64,000 bases of DNA from an uncultured Oscillospiraceae bacterium (lineage in GTDB: Bacteria > Bacillota > Clostridia > Oscillospirales > Oscillospiraceae): NCBI GenBank assembly GCA_934667815.1, contig CAKUMO010000005.1, positions 1 to 64,000 of the forward strand, given 5' to 3'. The notes under the pieces are model-generated. The model was not told where the DNA came from. It made no database searches and saw only the letters and a program-made list of their open reading frames with translations. Numbering within the stretch: position 1 is the first letter of the stretch; every line of letters begins with the position of its first letter. Shown here in pieces: positions 1 to 7,704 of the stretch. Made by a program: the position numbers and the translations under genes.

Positions 1-6
1 AACAGC

Positions 7-411
7 TTACCCATGAGACCCCTCCGCTGGCGCTCCCCCTCTGACTTTGTTGTCCAATATGTTTGACAAACCTACAACTAGCCGATGGCTGCCGGACGTA
101 ACATCTGCCGGCAATACAGGAATGTTCTTTGCATAATCCCACTGCTGCGCCAGCTCTGGATTTTGCGTCGCCAAATCGTTAAAGCCTGTTTGCGTTTTCT
201 TCCCGGCACAGAATGGGCATCCGCTGCCGTAGGTTCTTGTATAGACCACCGCTTCCCTTTCATGCCCGTTTGCACACCGCCACCAGACTGGCGTGTGACT
301 GCCATAAGAGACCATCTGCGGCGTGAGCGGAGCATTTCGCGCCGCGTTCCATTCGCGCAGCAGCGCATCCTTGTGATATTGCCTGCAATAGTCAAAGAAG
401 CTCTGTCTCAT
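7..411 (-). CDS. Treble-clef zinc-ribbon protein, 3' end disrupted
   Basis: The start is the ATG at 409-411, which overlaps the TGA of the preceding zinc-ribbon reading frame (ATGA). The protein holds one full unit of the treble-clef zinc-ribbon type (DUF4379-like): a W-N/D-x-A-[RK]-N lead, then TPQMVSYGSHTPVWWRC, NGHE and CPFC, and the start of a second unit (QQWDYAKN...PADVTSGSH). The second unit breaks off after GSHRLV, where a VWWxC would be expected, and about 25 unrelated residues follow. The gene was therefore probably cut by an insertion or rearrangement near position 85. Such genes are common in phage and plasmid cargo. The role is unknown; nucleic-acid binding is an inference from the fold. 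Confidence 0.55.
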   Translation of the reverse strand: MRQSFFDYCRQYHKDALLREWNAARNAPLTPQMVSYGSHTPVWWRCANGHEREAVVYTRTYGSGCPFCAGKKTQTGFNDLATQNPELAQQWDYAKNIPVLPADVTSGSHRLVVGLSNILDNKVRGGAPAEGSHG

Positions 412-704
412 GCGCGCCTCCGTTCCGATTCCGTCTGCGGCGAAAAAGACAGATGGCGGTGCTTCTGGCTGACGTTCCCGGCGCAGACGGGGCAGCCGGT
501 GCAGAGCGCCGTGCGGCTGTAGATCTTCTGCTGCCATTCATGCCCCAGCCGGTCGATCCGCCAGACCTTCTGCCGCGAGTGGCAGGTAACTGCGTCCGGG
601 GTCAGCCATCATTTTTTTGCGTAGTGCCATTGCTGCAGCAACTCCGCGCGGCGGCTTCTGATGCAGTATTCTTTCAGCGGCATTCCGCGCGTTTCTGCGC
701 TCAT
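408..704 (-). pseudogene. Zinc-ribbon reading frame with an internal TGA
   Basis: Reading from the ATG at 702-704, the frame gives MSAETRGMPLKEY..., then WHYAKK, a TGA stop at 609-611, then WLTPDAVTCHSRQKVW, GHEW and CTGCPVCAGN, ending at 408. The part after the stop aligns without gaps with the zinc-ribbon unit of the next gene (ARNAPLTPQMV against AKK-stop-WLTPDAV). The frame is therefore ancestral and the TGA is a lesion. It begins 4 bp after the stop of the AP2 gene, so it belongs to the same decayed leftward cluster. Other genes in the window use TGA as a normal stop, so reassigned coding is unlikely. Confidence 0.5.
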
Positions 705-708
705 ACGA

Positions 709-1167
709 CTATGGCCTTCCTTCTGTCAATTGGTGCGTGGCGTAGTACCACGCGATAAAATCCTCGTGCAATCCCTTGCCGCGTTTTCGCGCCCGGATGG
801 CAGCGTCTTTCTTTTCATAAGCACCGAGATAATATGTTTTTCGCTTGAACGTGATCTGTGCGCACCATTTTCCGGTGCGCCTGTTCCGGTAAACGCCGGT
901 CACGCCGCTGGTGTTGGTGGGGAGCAGCCGCCCTCTGTTTGCTTCCAGAACGGCGACGGAGGTTCCCTCGCAGAGCTTGAGATTTTCTAGAATCTGCTTT
1001 TCCTGCAAGCAGCCGCAGCTTTTTGTCTCGCTCTGCAGGTTCGTCTGGCGTACAACCGTTTCCTTCCCGCAGTTACATTTGCAGCGCCACAGGTGCTGCC
1101 CGTCTTCTTTGCCTGCGTAACCGGTCACGGTCAGCATGGAAAACCGTTTGCCGAGATAGTCCTTCAA
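709..1167 (-). pseudogene. Zinc-knuckle plus AP2-domain protein (3' piece of a broken gene)
   Basis: This 152-residue frame starts GKRFSMLTVTGYAGK, carries a zinc knuckle (CKCNCG, then SCGC) and ends in an AP2/ERF-like DNA-binding domain of about 55 residues (TSGVTGVYRNRRTGKW, AQITFKRKTYYLGAY, AIRARKRG). The same type of zinc-knuckle unit continues upstream in two other frames: ENCGCL just before the ATG, and VWHCICDCGGEID around 1220-1286. It joins the tandem repeats of the 1334-1888 frame. The ATG at 1165-1167 is thus probably internal to a longer ancestral gene broken by two frameshifts and one nonsense codon. It could still be expressed as an AP2 protein, which is a known accessory domain of phage HNH and recombinase-type genes. 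Confidence 0.6.
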
Positions 1168-1333
1168 AGGCGGATGGCTCAGACAGCCGCAGTTTTCCGG
1201 TAGCCCGCCGCAAGCTGGTGCAGCGGCGCGTCAATTTCGCCGCCGCAGTCACATATGCAGTGCCAGACGGTAGACCCATAGGCATCCCGCGCCGGCAAAG
1301 GGTATCATGCTTCTTCTTGCATCCGCAGCTCTG

Positions 1334-1888
1334 CTAACCGCAATACATCAGGTTGTTGTAGGAAACGTTGATCTCATTGCCGCAGTCACAGCGGCAGTGC
1401 CAGATCACAAAGCCCTTTGTGTCCCGCTTTTTCGTAGAGTATTGCGCAGTTAACCGACCGAAACGTCGGCCAGTAATGTCAGCAGAAGCATAGTTCTTTA
1501 CACTTTTGCAGCCGCAATGGGTCTTGCGCCCGGACATCAGTTCTGCCGCCGTGGCTTCGCAGGTATAGCCGCAGCTGCACAGGCACGTCCAGTATGCGCC
1601 CATCTTGGTGCGCTTTCTGCTGCGTCCGACCACTTTCAGCTCCCCAAAGGTCTGACCAGACAAGTCGTATGCCGTTGCCTGTCGCGCCCGTTCCATGCGC
1701 AGGCAGCCGCAACTCTGGGAGCCGCCATGTTGCAATGACCACTCCAGCACATACCGCTCCGTGCCGCAGTCGCACCGGCACAGATACTTCCGTTCGCCTT
1801 GCGGGGTGGTTATGCACCCATCCAGTACGGTCCAGCGCCCGAACCGCTGGCCGCTTTCTGGCTTCATCGCTGCTTTTATTCCCTTCAT
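1334..1888 (-). pseudogene. Tandem zinc-knuckle repeat protein (5' piece of a broken gene)
   Basis: The 184 residues contain three repeats of about 58 residues with the pattern G-x-x-F-G, then C-x-C-x-C-G, then C-G-C: GQRFGRWTV..CRCDCG..SCGC, GQTFGELKV..CLCSCG..HCGC, GRRFGRLTA..CRCDCG. The third repeat stops at TAG (1334-1336), but the next codons in the same frame are QSCGCKKKH, exactly the missing half of the repeat. A fourth unit lies at about 1190-1286 in a shifted frame and a fifth plus an AP2 domain at 709-1167. The intact ancestor would have had five zinc knuckles and a C-terminal AP2 domain. The start could be 1888 or the ATG at 1867, which has the better ribosome site. Confidence 0.6.
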
Positions 1889-1897
1889 GCTGCGTAT

Positions 1898-2134
1898 TTA
1901 CAGCTCCTCACAGTAGAAATTGCCCTCCTTCAAAAGTGTACAGTAGCAACTTTCGCAGAGTTGACCCGCCCCTTCAATATATCCATTACGTTGGGAGACC
2001 GGCCTGGTCTTGGGTACGTCGGTCAATCGCCAGCACAGTACACAGTGCTCCATCACTTCGCTGCAAATATCATTGGGGAGGTCGCGGCCGCAGCGATTTC
2101 CACTGATCTTGTTGTTTATCATTTCTAACCTCAT
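1898..2134 (-). CDS. Small Cys-rich protein at the end of the surface operon
   Basis: This is a 78-residue soluble protein with eight cysteines in closely spaced pairs: NRCG, ICSEV, HCVLC, LCESCYC and YCEEL. This suggests one or two zinc sites. Its ATG overlaps the sortase TGA (ATGA), so it is translationally coupled and is the last gene of the leftward TasA/sortase operon. It has no signal peptide or membrane segment. I do not recognise a family. A cytoplasmic zinc-binding regulatory role is possible, but nothing in the sequence proves it. Confidence 0.55.
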   Translation of the reverse strand: MRLEMINNKISGNRCGRDLPNDICSEVMEHCVLCWRLTDVPKTRPVSQRNGYIEGAGQLCESCYCTLLKEGNFYCEEL

Positions 2135-2799
2135 TTTTCCATCTGTGTCGGAGACGGAGAGGGTGCAATCACCTTTACCCGGTCACAGAACACCGTCACG
2201 CGCGTCTTGCCGCCCCTGGTGCAGGTATAGAGCACAAGGTCGTACCCGCTGCTTTGCACCACATCTACCTCGTTCGGGTTCAACGTTTCAATCTTCTTAA
2301 CGGAATAGGTGTTGACAATGCCCTCCATATCCGTAACAATAACGGTATCGCCCTCAGTCAGCTCCTTCAGCCGCCCGAAATGATTCTCATAGTTGTGCGC
2401 GGCGATCACCAGGTCGTCCGTGCGGGAGGATCCGAACTGGCGGCAGGGTGCAACCTTTAGCCTTGTATAGTCCCATTCGGACATGACCGGCAGCTTCAGC
2501 CCCAGCGTCGGAATCTCCACATAGCCCACATATTCATAGCCGTCCAGCATGACCACCGGCATTTCAGGGTCAAGAGGCGTTGGGGCAGGGATTTCCGTGG
2601 CGTCCGGTCTGTTTGGCGCGGTCGCAGCAGGTGTGTCCGTTGCTTGCGCGGAGATAGCTGCTTCCACGCTCGCCAGCAGACTCTCGGCTTTCTGACCGGC
2701 GTGCGCGTCCTCATAGCGGTTATACAGGAGAAGGAGCAGCGCCGACAGGATCAGCACTGCTCCCACTGCTACGATGGCAATGCCCGTTTTTTTAGGCAT
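2131..2799 (-). CDS. Sortase (transpeptidase) of the surface operon
   Basis: The 222-residue protein has an N-terminal membrane anchor (about residues 5-26), a Thr/Pro/Ala-rich linker and a sortase beta-barrel. The catalytic triad is visible: His in VIAAHNYENHF, Cys in LVLYTCTRGG and Arg in GGKTRVTVF. It links secreted proteins with C-terminal sorting signals to cell wall or to each other, outside the membrane. The start overlaps the 3' end of the Cna-B gene by 8 bp. That gene ends in an IQTGQ-type signal, so it is the obvious substrate. The class is uncertain; the His and TxTC contexts look class B/D-like rather than housekeeping class A. Confidence 0.88.
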   Translation of the reverse strand: MPKKTGIAIVAVGAVLILSALLLLLYNRYEDAHAGQKAESLLASVEAAISAQATDTPAATAPNRPDATEIPAPTPLDPEMPVVMLDGYEYVGYVEIPTLGLKLPVMSEWDYTRLKVAPCRQFGSSRTDDLVIAAHNYENHFGRLKELTEGDTVIVTDMEGIVNTYSVKKIETLNPNEVDVVQSSGYDLVLYTCTRGGKTRVTVFCDRVKVIAPSPSPTQMEK

Positions 2800-4015
2800 T
2801 ATGCTTCTTTTTCTTCACCAGCATCGCCCCGCCGAGAGCAATAAGGACAAGTCCCGCGCCGCCCAGCACCCAGATGGGCCAGTTGAGCTGACCGGTCTGG
2901 ATCAGGCTGCGGGTGTTGGTGATGGTCACAACGCCTTCGCTGACGTGGTAGGAGGGAACATAGCCCTTGGGAATGTTGGTTTCAATGACCTGCCAGTTGC
3001 CGTAGGTGTTCAGGTCTTTCCAGGAATAGCTCCAGTTGTTCCATGCGCCGAGGCGAACGGTATCATAGGCCGTTTCGCCGTTATAAAGCGTCACGGTCAC
3101 GGAATCCGGGCGGTCTTTCCCGTCGTCGCTGCTCCACACCTTATGCACGGTGATATCCAGCGGAGAGGTCGGAGGTGTGGGCGGCGTATAATTCCGGGTG
3201 TTGGTGATGGTGGTCATTGTGCCAACCGTGCTGTAGCTGACGGTGTAGTCGGCAGGAACGTTAGCCTCCTCGACAGTCCATGTATGACCTTCCAGCAGCC
3301 GGTCAAAGGTGTATGCCCAGCCGTTTTCAGTGTTCAGCACCTGAGAGCGCTCCACCCTGCCATCCTTGAGCAGGTTGACTGTGATACTTTCATCGGCGTG
3401 GTTTTCGTTGCCGTCAGACCAGACCTTGCGGACGGATAGCTGGCTTTCGTTGTACGCTTCCACATGGAAGATCCAGTCTACTTCACCCACTCGGTTTGCG
3501 TACTCGTTGCCCAGCTCGATGGGGACGCTCAACTCGACCTTCAGTGTGGCGGTCTCGCCAGTGCGGAAGGTGCCGAGGAACTTATTGGTTTTCAAGCCGT
3601 CCAGCTCGTCGGGAGAAGCGTCATAGATCAGCTCTGTGCCGTTCCAGACCTTCATAGAGAGCTTGGACAAGAACTCCGTCATGGTGGCGACGGTTTCTTT
3701 CTCTGCAACCTTGGGGCTGAGAGGATTTGCCGTCTCGTCATGGGCTTCGGCTCTCATGTAGAGATTTACAAAGTCGCAGTCGGCGGCGGAATTGGTGAAG
3801 GTGATGGTCTCCGTCACGGTATCGCCGGGCATGACGTTCTTAAAGCTGCCGAACAGATCGGTCTGCGTGTACTCGCTGCCGGGCTGAAAGTCAAAGCCCT
3901 TTGAAAAGCCGTTAAACGTGATGGAAGGGGAAGCGGCAAACGCCGTAGACGCGAGGCTCATGACCATGAGCAGCATCAGAACCAGCGAGAATATCGCTTT
4001 GCATGACTTTTTCAC
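2792..4015 (-). CDS. Cna-B domain surface protein with IQTGQ sorting signal
   Basis: The 407 residues comprise a Sec signal peptide ending AFAA, an N-terminal beta domain resembling TasA-like proteins (FKNVMPGDTVTETITF), two Cna-B-type domains at about 195-270 and 285-365 (each starting V-x-K-V-W-S and ending in ITNTR), and a sorting signal LIQTGQLNWPIW followed by a hydrophobic helix and KKKK tail. Cna-B domains usually carry self-formed Lys-Asn isopeptide bonds and form stalks. The next gene is a sortase that very likely anchors or polymerises it. It is a candidate base or wall anchor for the TasA-like subunits encoded upstream. Confidence 0.88.
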   Translation of the reverse strand: MKKSCKAIFSLVLMLLMVMSLASTAFAASPSITFNGFSKGFDFQPGSEYTQTDLFGSFKNVMPGDTVTETITFTNSAADCDFVNLYMRAEAHDETANPLSPKVAEKETVATMTEFLSKLSMKVWNGTELIYDASPDELDGLKTNKFLGTFRTGETATLKVELSVPIELGNEYANRVGEVDWIFHVEAYNESQLSVRKVWSDGNENHADESITVNLLKDGRVERSQVLNTENGWAYTFDRLLEGHTWTVEEANVPADYTVSYSTVGTMTTITNTRNYTPPTPPTSPLDITVHKVWSSDDGKDRPDSVTVTLYNGETAYDTVRLGAWNNWSYSWKDLNTYGNWQVIETNIPKGYVPSYHVSEGVVTITNTRSLIQTGQLNWPIWVLGGAGLVLIALGGAMLVKKKKHNA

Positions 4016-4027
4016 CTTGCCACCCCC

Positions 4028-4609
4028 TTACTGCACGGTCAGCTTGCCGTCTGCGTTGACTGTAACGCCCCAAGCATCTTGCACGGCATTATCCGGGGTA
4101 CTCTGGATAGCCTCCGCGAGAACCTCGACAGAAAGAGTGTATTCCGGATTCTCCGGGTATGTTACTTTACAGGCCAGCAGGCTGCCCGCCGTTGAAGCGC
4201 CGGGAGCAATGGAAGATGTATAGTAGAAATACCCATCCTTCTCTGTCCACGCGCTGTCCGGATTTTCCGTCAGGCTGTAGCTGTAGCCTTCCGGATCGGA
4301 AGCAGCAATCCTTCCCTGTGCATCCACCCAGTTCACAACATAGGTTGCCCGGATGTAGGCGTCAGTGGTGCCGGTATTCTTGACCTGCACATGCTCTTTC
4401 GTGTTGTTATTGAATTCCTCCGTCACTTCGCAGGAAACCTTGGCATACTCGAAGCTGTTTTCCACAGGTTCGGTTTTCGTCGTCAGGAAGGCGACGGTAG
4501 AGCCGATCACCGCACCGATGAGCAGGATGATAGCCATGAACAGAACTGCTGTCTTGTTCATACGAACTCTCGGTTTGCTGCCTTTTCTAATATGTGCTCT
4601 TTGATACAT
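4028..4609 (-). CDS. TasA/camelysin-like secreted protein
   Basis: The protein is about 193 residues. The start ATG at 4607-4609 follows an AGGAGG by 8 nt; an in-frame TTG at 4630 lies further out but has no proper site. A basic N-terminus, one hydrophobic helix and the SipW-type cleavage region GSTVAFLTTKTEPVENSF are followed by a beta-sandwich with VQVKNTGTTDAYIRATYVV and a typical C-terminal AEAIQS. SipW peptidases process such signals in Bacillus, and TasA forms matrix fibres. It lies between two large surface-protein genes, so it may be a minor or adapter subunit. Confidence 0.8.
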   Translation of the reverse strand: MYQRAHIRKGSKPRVRMNKTAVLFMAIILLIGAVIGSTVAFLTTKTEPVENSFEYAKVSCEVTEEFNNNTKEHVQVKNTGTTDAYIRATYVVNWVDAQGRIAASDPEGYSYSLTENPDSAWTEKDGYFYYTSSIAPGASTAGSLLACKVTYPENPEYTLSVEVLAEAIQSTPDNAVQDAWGVTVNADGKLTVQ

Positions 4610-4626
4610 ATCTGCCGCCTCCTTCC

Positions 4627-6978
4627 TCAATTCTTCTTAAATACATTCTTGCTGTACGCATTGCCGTCCAGCCACTTGGTGTTGCTGCGGGCATTTGTAA
4701 ATGTGACGTTGTTTTCCCCAGTGGCCTTCAACGTGACTTGCTTTTCTGCACTGTCCGGCGTGTACCGCCAGCTCCAGCCTCTCACTTCCTTGACGGTGTA
4801 AGTGCCGATCTTCAGCCCCTTGATGGTCACGGAGCCGTTGCCGTTGATCACAACGCGCTTGTGGAATCCGTTCGGACCGGTGACGTCAAAGAGGAAGCTC
4901 TGGTTCTCGTCGATGTCCTGCCCGCCACTCTTGGTGATAGTCAGGTCGGGCAGTGCCTCAAACTGTGCGGTATACACGGTATTCTTGGCAAAAGCGTCGG
5001 TAACTTTGACCGCTTCATCGGAGTTCTCCGCGTAGATTTCTCTTGAGGTTTTTTCTACAGAATACGGTTTACGGAAGGTGTAAAGCGTATTCTTATCGCC
5101 ATTTCCTGTCGTCTCCTTCCAGCCGATAAACACATAGCCGTCTTTCGCCGGATCCTCGCCGCTCCAGGCGGGCGTATTTCCGATGATGTACTGATTCTTC
5201 TGAACCGAAGCCGACGTTCCGGCATCGCCCGGAACCTTAAACGTTACAGTGTACTTGTTATCCGCATACACGGCTTTCAGTGTCATTGTCTCGGTCACGA
5301 TGCGGCCTGCAAAATCCCACGGGGTCGACTCGAGACTGCCGTCACCATTGACTTTATACCAGCCTACAAAGTTCTTTCCCACGGGTGCCGTGGGATCACC
5401 GGGATTACTCACAAGGTAGTTCTGTTGATCGTCCGGCATGGAGTTAATGGGCTTGAATTGCTGCGCAGCGAACGTACCGGTACCCTCGCCTACGTCAAAG
5501 TTCACGGTCATGGAGGGCGTTACGTAGCAGTTCCACTGGATTTTGAACCCATTGATCAGAAGATCTTGATTCAGCCACGGCGTATGGTTCGGATTCGGGC
5601 TGTAGGTGTAGCGACCGTCTGTCACAATATCCGAGCTGCCCTCCTTCGCCTGTTTCCACCCGCCTATTCCATCCGGTATCTTCATGGTGCGGATGCCGAC
5701 CACTCCGGCAGTGCCCGTCTCATCCACCGTCAGCCAGTCCCAGGCATAGGTCTTGCCGTCACTGGCAGGGCGTGTGGAGGGGCCGATATCCAGCGTCAGC
5801 CGGCCCTTCGAACCCAAGCTCGCCCGAAACGCCTCCAGCGTCTGAAGTTCTTCTGCACTCAGCGTGATCGTGGCTTTGCCGGTAGTATCAACGGTGACAC
5901 CGCCTGTTTTCAGCACATGCTGCGTATCGGCGGCATGGTAGTAATCGTAATACACGATATCATATGTCAGATCACCTGCCGGGGTAGTCGTCTGACCGCT
6001 GCCGTAGATACTGCTGTTATACGCATCGTGATCCCAAAGATAAGAATTCAGCTCTATGGTGGCAGTGGCCGTCGTGGGCTGCGGTGCACCCTTTACATAC
6101 ATATCGAACACAAGATATGCGCCACCCTGATTTCCGGACTGGTTGTCGCCGTCTCCGAGTCCGCTGTGAAACACGAAGTCAGCAACAGAAATGGACTTGT
6201 AATCTGCGTCACTATCTTGCCGAATCTTAGGGCCGCCGTTCGAATTGCTTGTGCACTTTACGGCGTATTCGTCACTGCCAGCAACCAGCGTATATCCACT
6301 GTTTCCGGCAGGGGCAATAGAAAAGCAAATACCGCCCTTGTCATTGTCCATGCGCTGAAAAACAACGTGGTCAAAATCATTTGTGCTGCCATCGCCCAGA
6401 TACACAGTGTCATATTGGGGGGCAGCGGCATTTTTTACATAAGTGTACGGCTGCTCAATATACACAACGCCGTTATCATCCGATATTCCACTGAACATAG
6501 TAAGCCCGCCGTGCCAGTTGGGGATTTCCCCATCCACTCCATAATAGGGACTATAAAGATCCCTCTTTATCTCAACGGGTACGCCGGACTGCAGCGTAGC
6601 TGTACCGTCAGTATTCACGCGGTAGACATTGATTCTGATGCGGATTTTTCCCCGCACATGGCCTACCGGATAGTTCTCGTTGCCCGCAGTCAGCGCAGGC
6701 GCTTTCATAGGCGTTCCGGGCGCTTCATACAGCGGACAATTCTCCGTATGCGTGCCGTCGGTGCTGCCGCAGGTGCAGATGTTCTCCTGCTCATTCTGGT
6801 CTTCCTGCTCCTGCTGCTCTTCCGGTGCGGGAGCCGGGGTTTCCTGTTCCCCGGACGTGAGCGTAACACTCCTGTTTGCGGCTTCCTGAGCGGCGGAGAC
6901 CGCCAGCGTGCAGGGAAGCGCTATACTGACGAGCAGCGTAAGGCTGATCAGCAGTGCGATGACTTTTTTGCTTCTCAT
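4627..6978 (-). CDS. Large secreted protein with InlB-type repeats and SpaA-like C-terminus
   Basis: The protein has about 783 residues. The ATG at 6976-6978 is preceded by AAGGAGGG. A signal peptide precedes a Glu/Gln-rich spacer with a CTCGSTDGTHTENC motif. Then come a long beta-rich region without a clear family match, two InlB/Listeria-Bacteroides-type repeats (GKNFVGWYKV, YVFIGWKET) at about 500-660, and a prealbumin/SpaA-like domain (LTITKSGGQDIDENQSFLF to VTFTNARS). It stops at NVFKKN with no LPxTG-like signal or membrane anchor, although a sortase is in the same operon. It probably attaches by binding another subunit. The gene ends just before the start of the next TasA-like gene. Confidence 0.8.
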   Translation of the reverse strand: MRSKKVIALLISLTLLVSIALPCTLAVSAAQEAANRSVTLTSGEQETPAPAPEEQQEQEDQNEQENICTCGSTDGTHTENCPLYEAPGTPMKAPALTAGNENYPVGHVRGKIRIRINVYRVNTDGTATLQSGVPVEIKRDLYSPYYGVDGEIPNWHGGLTMFSGISDDNGVVYIEQPYTYVKNAAAPQYDTVYLGDGSTNDFDHVVFQRMDNDKGGICFSIAPAGNSGYTLVAGSDEYAVKCTSNSNGGPKIRQDSDADYKSISVADFVFHSGLGDGDNQSGNQGGAYLVFDMYVKGAPQPTTATATIELNSYLWDHDAYNSSIYGSGQTTTPAGDLTYDIVYYDYYHAADTQHVLKTGGVTVDTTGKATITLSAEELQTLEAFRASLGSKGRLTLDIGPSTRPASDGKTYAWDWLTVDETGTAGVVGIRTMKIPDGIGGWKQAKEGSSDIVTDGRYTYSPNPNHTPWLNQDLLINGFKIQWNCYVTPSMTVNFDVGEGTGTFAAQQFKPINSMPDDQQNYLVSNPGDPTAPVGKNFVGWYKVNGDGSLESTPWDFAGRIVTETMTLKAVYADNKYTVTFKVPGDAGTSASVQKNQYIIGNTPAWSGEDPAKDGYVFIGWKETTGNGDKNTLYTFRKPYSVEKTSREIYAENSDEAVKVTDAFAKNTVYTAQFEALPDLTITKSGGQDIDENQSFLFDVTGPNGFHKRVVINGNGSVTIKGLKIGTYTVKEVRGWSWRYTPDSAEKQVTLKATGENNVTFTNARSNTKWLDGNAYSKNVFKKN

Positions 6979-6993
6979 ATGCACTCGCCCTCC

Positions 6994-7545
6994 TTACGCC
7001 TTCGGCCAACCCTGCGCGTCCATGACGGTCGCACCGTTGTTGGCGGTCTGTACAGCCTGTGCGAAAACATCCACCGTCGCCGTTGCGTTCTGGTACTCAT
7101 TGCCCATATCGGCCTTAAAGGTCACGGCAGTGAAAATCGGCGCAGTGACTTCTCCGGGTTTCAGGGGCTTAGTATAATAATAGTAGCCGTCCTTTTCCGT
7201 CCAGTGGTTGGCGCTGCGCGTCAGCTCCACCAGAGACGTATCCGGCGCACCCTCGCCCTGAAGCTTGATGTTCTTTTCCACCTTCACCCGCACCCAAGCA
7301 TCGGATGCACCGGTGTTTTTGATCTCTGCAATTTTGGTGACGGTGGTATTGGGCACCACACCGGACAGATCTTCAAAGGGCGTGGTTTTCGCCTCGTCCG
7401 CCCATTCCTGCACGGCAATTTCCACGCCGCCGGTGGTGATGACATTGTGCGATTTTCCCTCTGCGGTAAAGAACGCAATGGTTCCGGCAGCGAGCATGGC
7501 AAGGCAAATGGCCAGCACCGACAGAATCAACAATTTTCGCTTCAT
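6994..7545 (-). CDS. TasA/camelysin-like secreted protein
   Basis: The 183-residue protein has a SipW-type signal (MKRKLLILSVLAICLAMLAA then GTIAFFTAEGKSHNVITTGG) and a TasA-like beta-sandwich with the core motif AEIKNTGASDAWVRVKV and the typical C-terminal FAQAVQTANN. A ribosome site AGAGGAG precedes the ATG. It is the first gene after the region with two competing hairpins (7616-7686), so its expression and that of the downstream surface genes may be set separately from the four repeated TasA genes. Confidence 0.82.
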   Translation of the reverse strand: MKRKLLILSVLAICLAMLAAGTIAFFTAEGKSHNVITTGGVEIAVQEWADEAKTTPFEDLSGVVPNTTVTKIAEIKNTGASDAWVRVKVEKNIKLQGEGAPDTSLVELTRSANHWTEKDGYYYYTKPLKPGEVTAPIFTAVTFKADMGNEYQNATATVDVFAQAVQTANNGATVMDAQGWPKA

Positions 7546-7615
7546 TGTCCTGCTCCTCTCAAATCATATTTGAAAAATCCACTCCGGATCTAAAAACGAA
7601 GCTGCATGGCATAAT

Positions 7616-7686
7616 CAGACCATATGAGAACATCCGGTCCTGCCGGGTGCTCTCATATGGTCTGCGCCCCGAAGGGCGCAGACCAT
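7616..7686 (-). promoter_or_regulatory. Two mutually exclusive hairpins between TasA genes
   Basis: In the leftward transcript, a first hairpin pairs 7674-7686 with 7657-7669 (13 bp, CGAA-type loop). A second pairs 7651-7664 with 7616-7629 (14 bp, with an inner CCGG/CCGG pairing in the loop). The segment 7657-7664 is the 3' arm of the first and the 5' arm of the second, so both cannot form at once. No clean U-run follows either hairpin; the nearest T5 is about 20 nt further on. Attenuation, processing or mRNA stabilisation are all possible. Confidence 0.6.
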
Positions 7687-7704
7687 GGGATGGGAAAGTT
7701 CGTT

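Noticed and set aside
5425..7593. Long open frame on the plus strand opposite the surface-protein genes
   Set aside because: It runs antisense to two well-supported genes, has no ribosome site or domain, and its openness follows from codon bias of the opposite strand. The same applies to 23547-25262 plus and other antisense frames in the 37-59 kb part.
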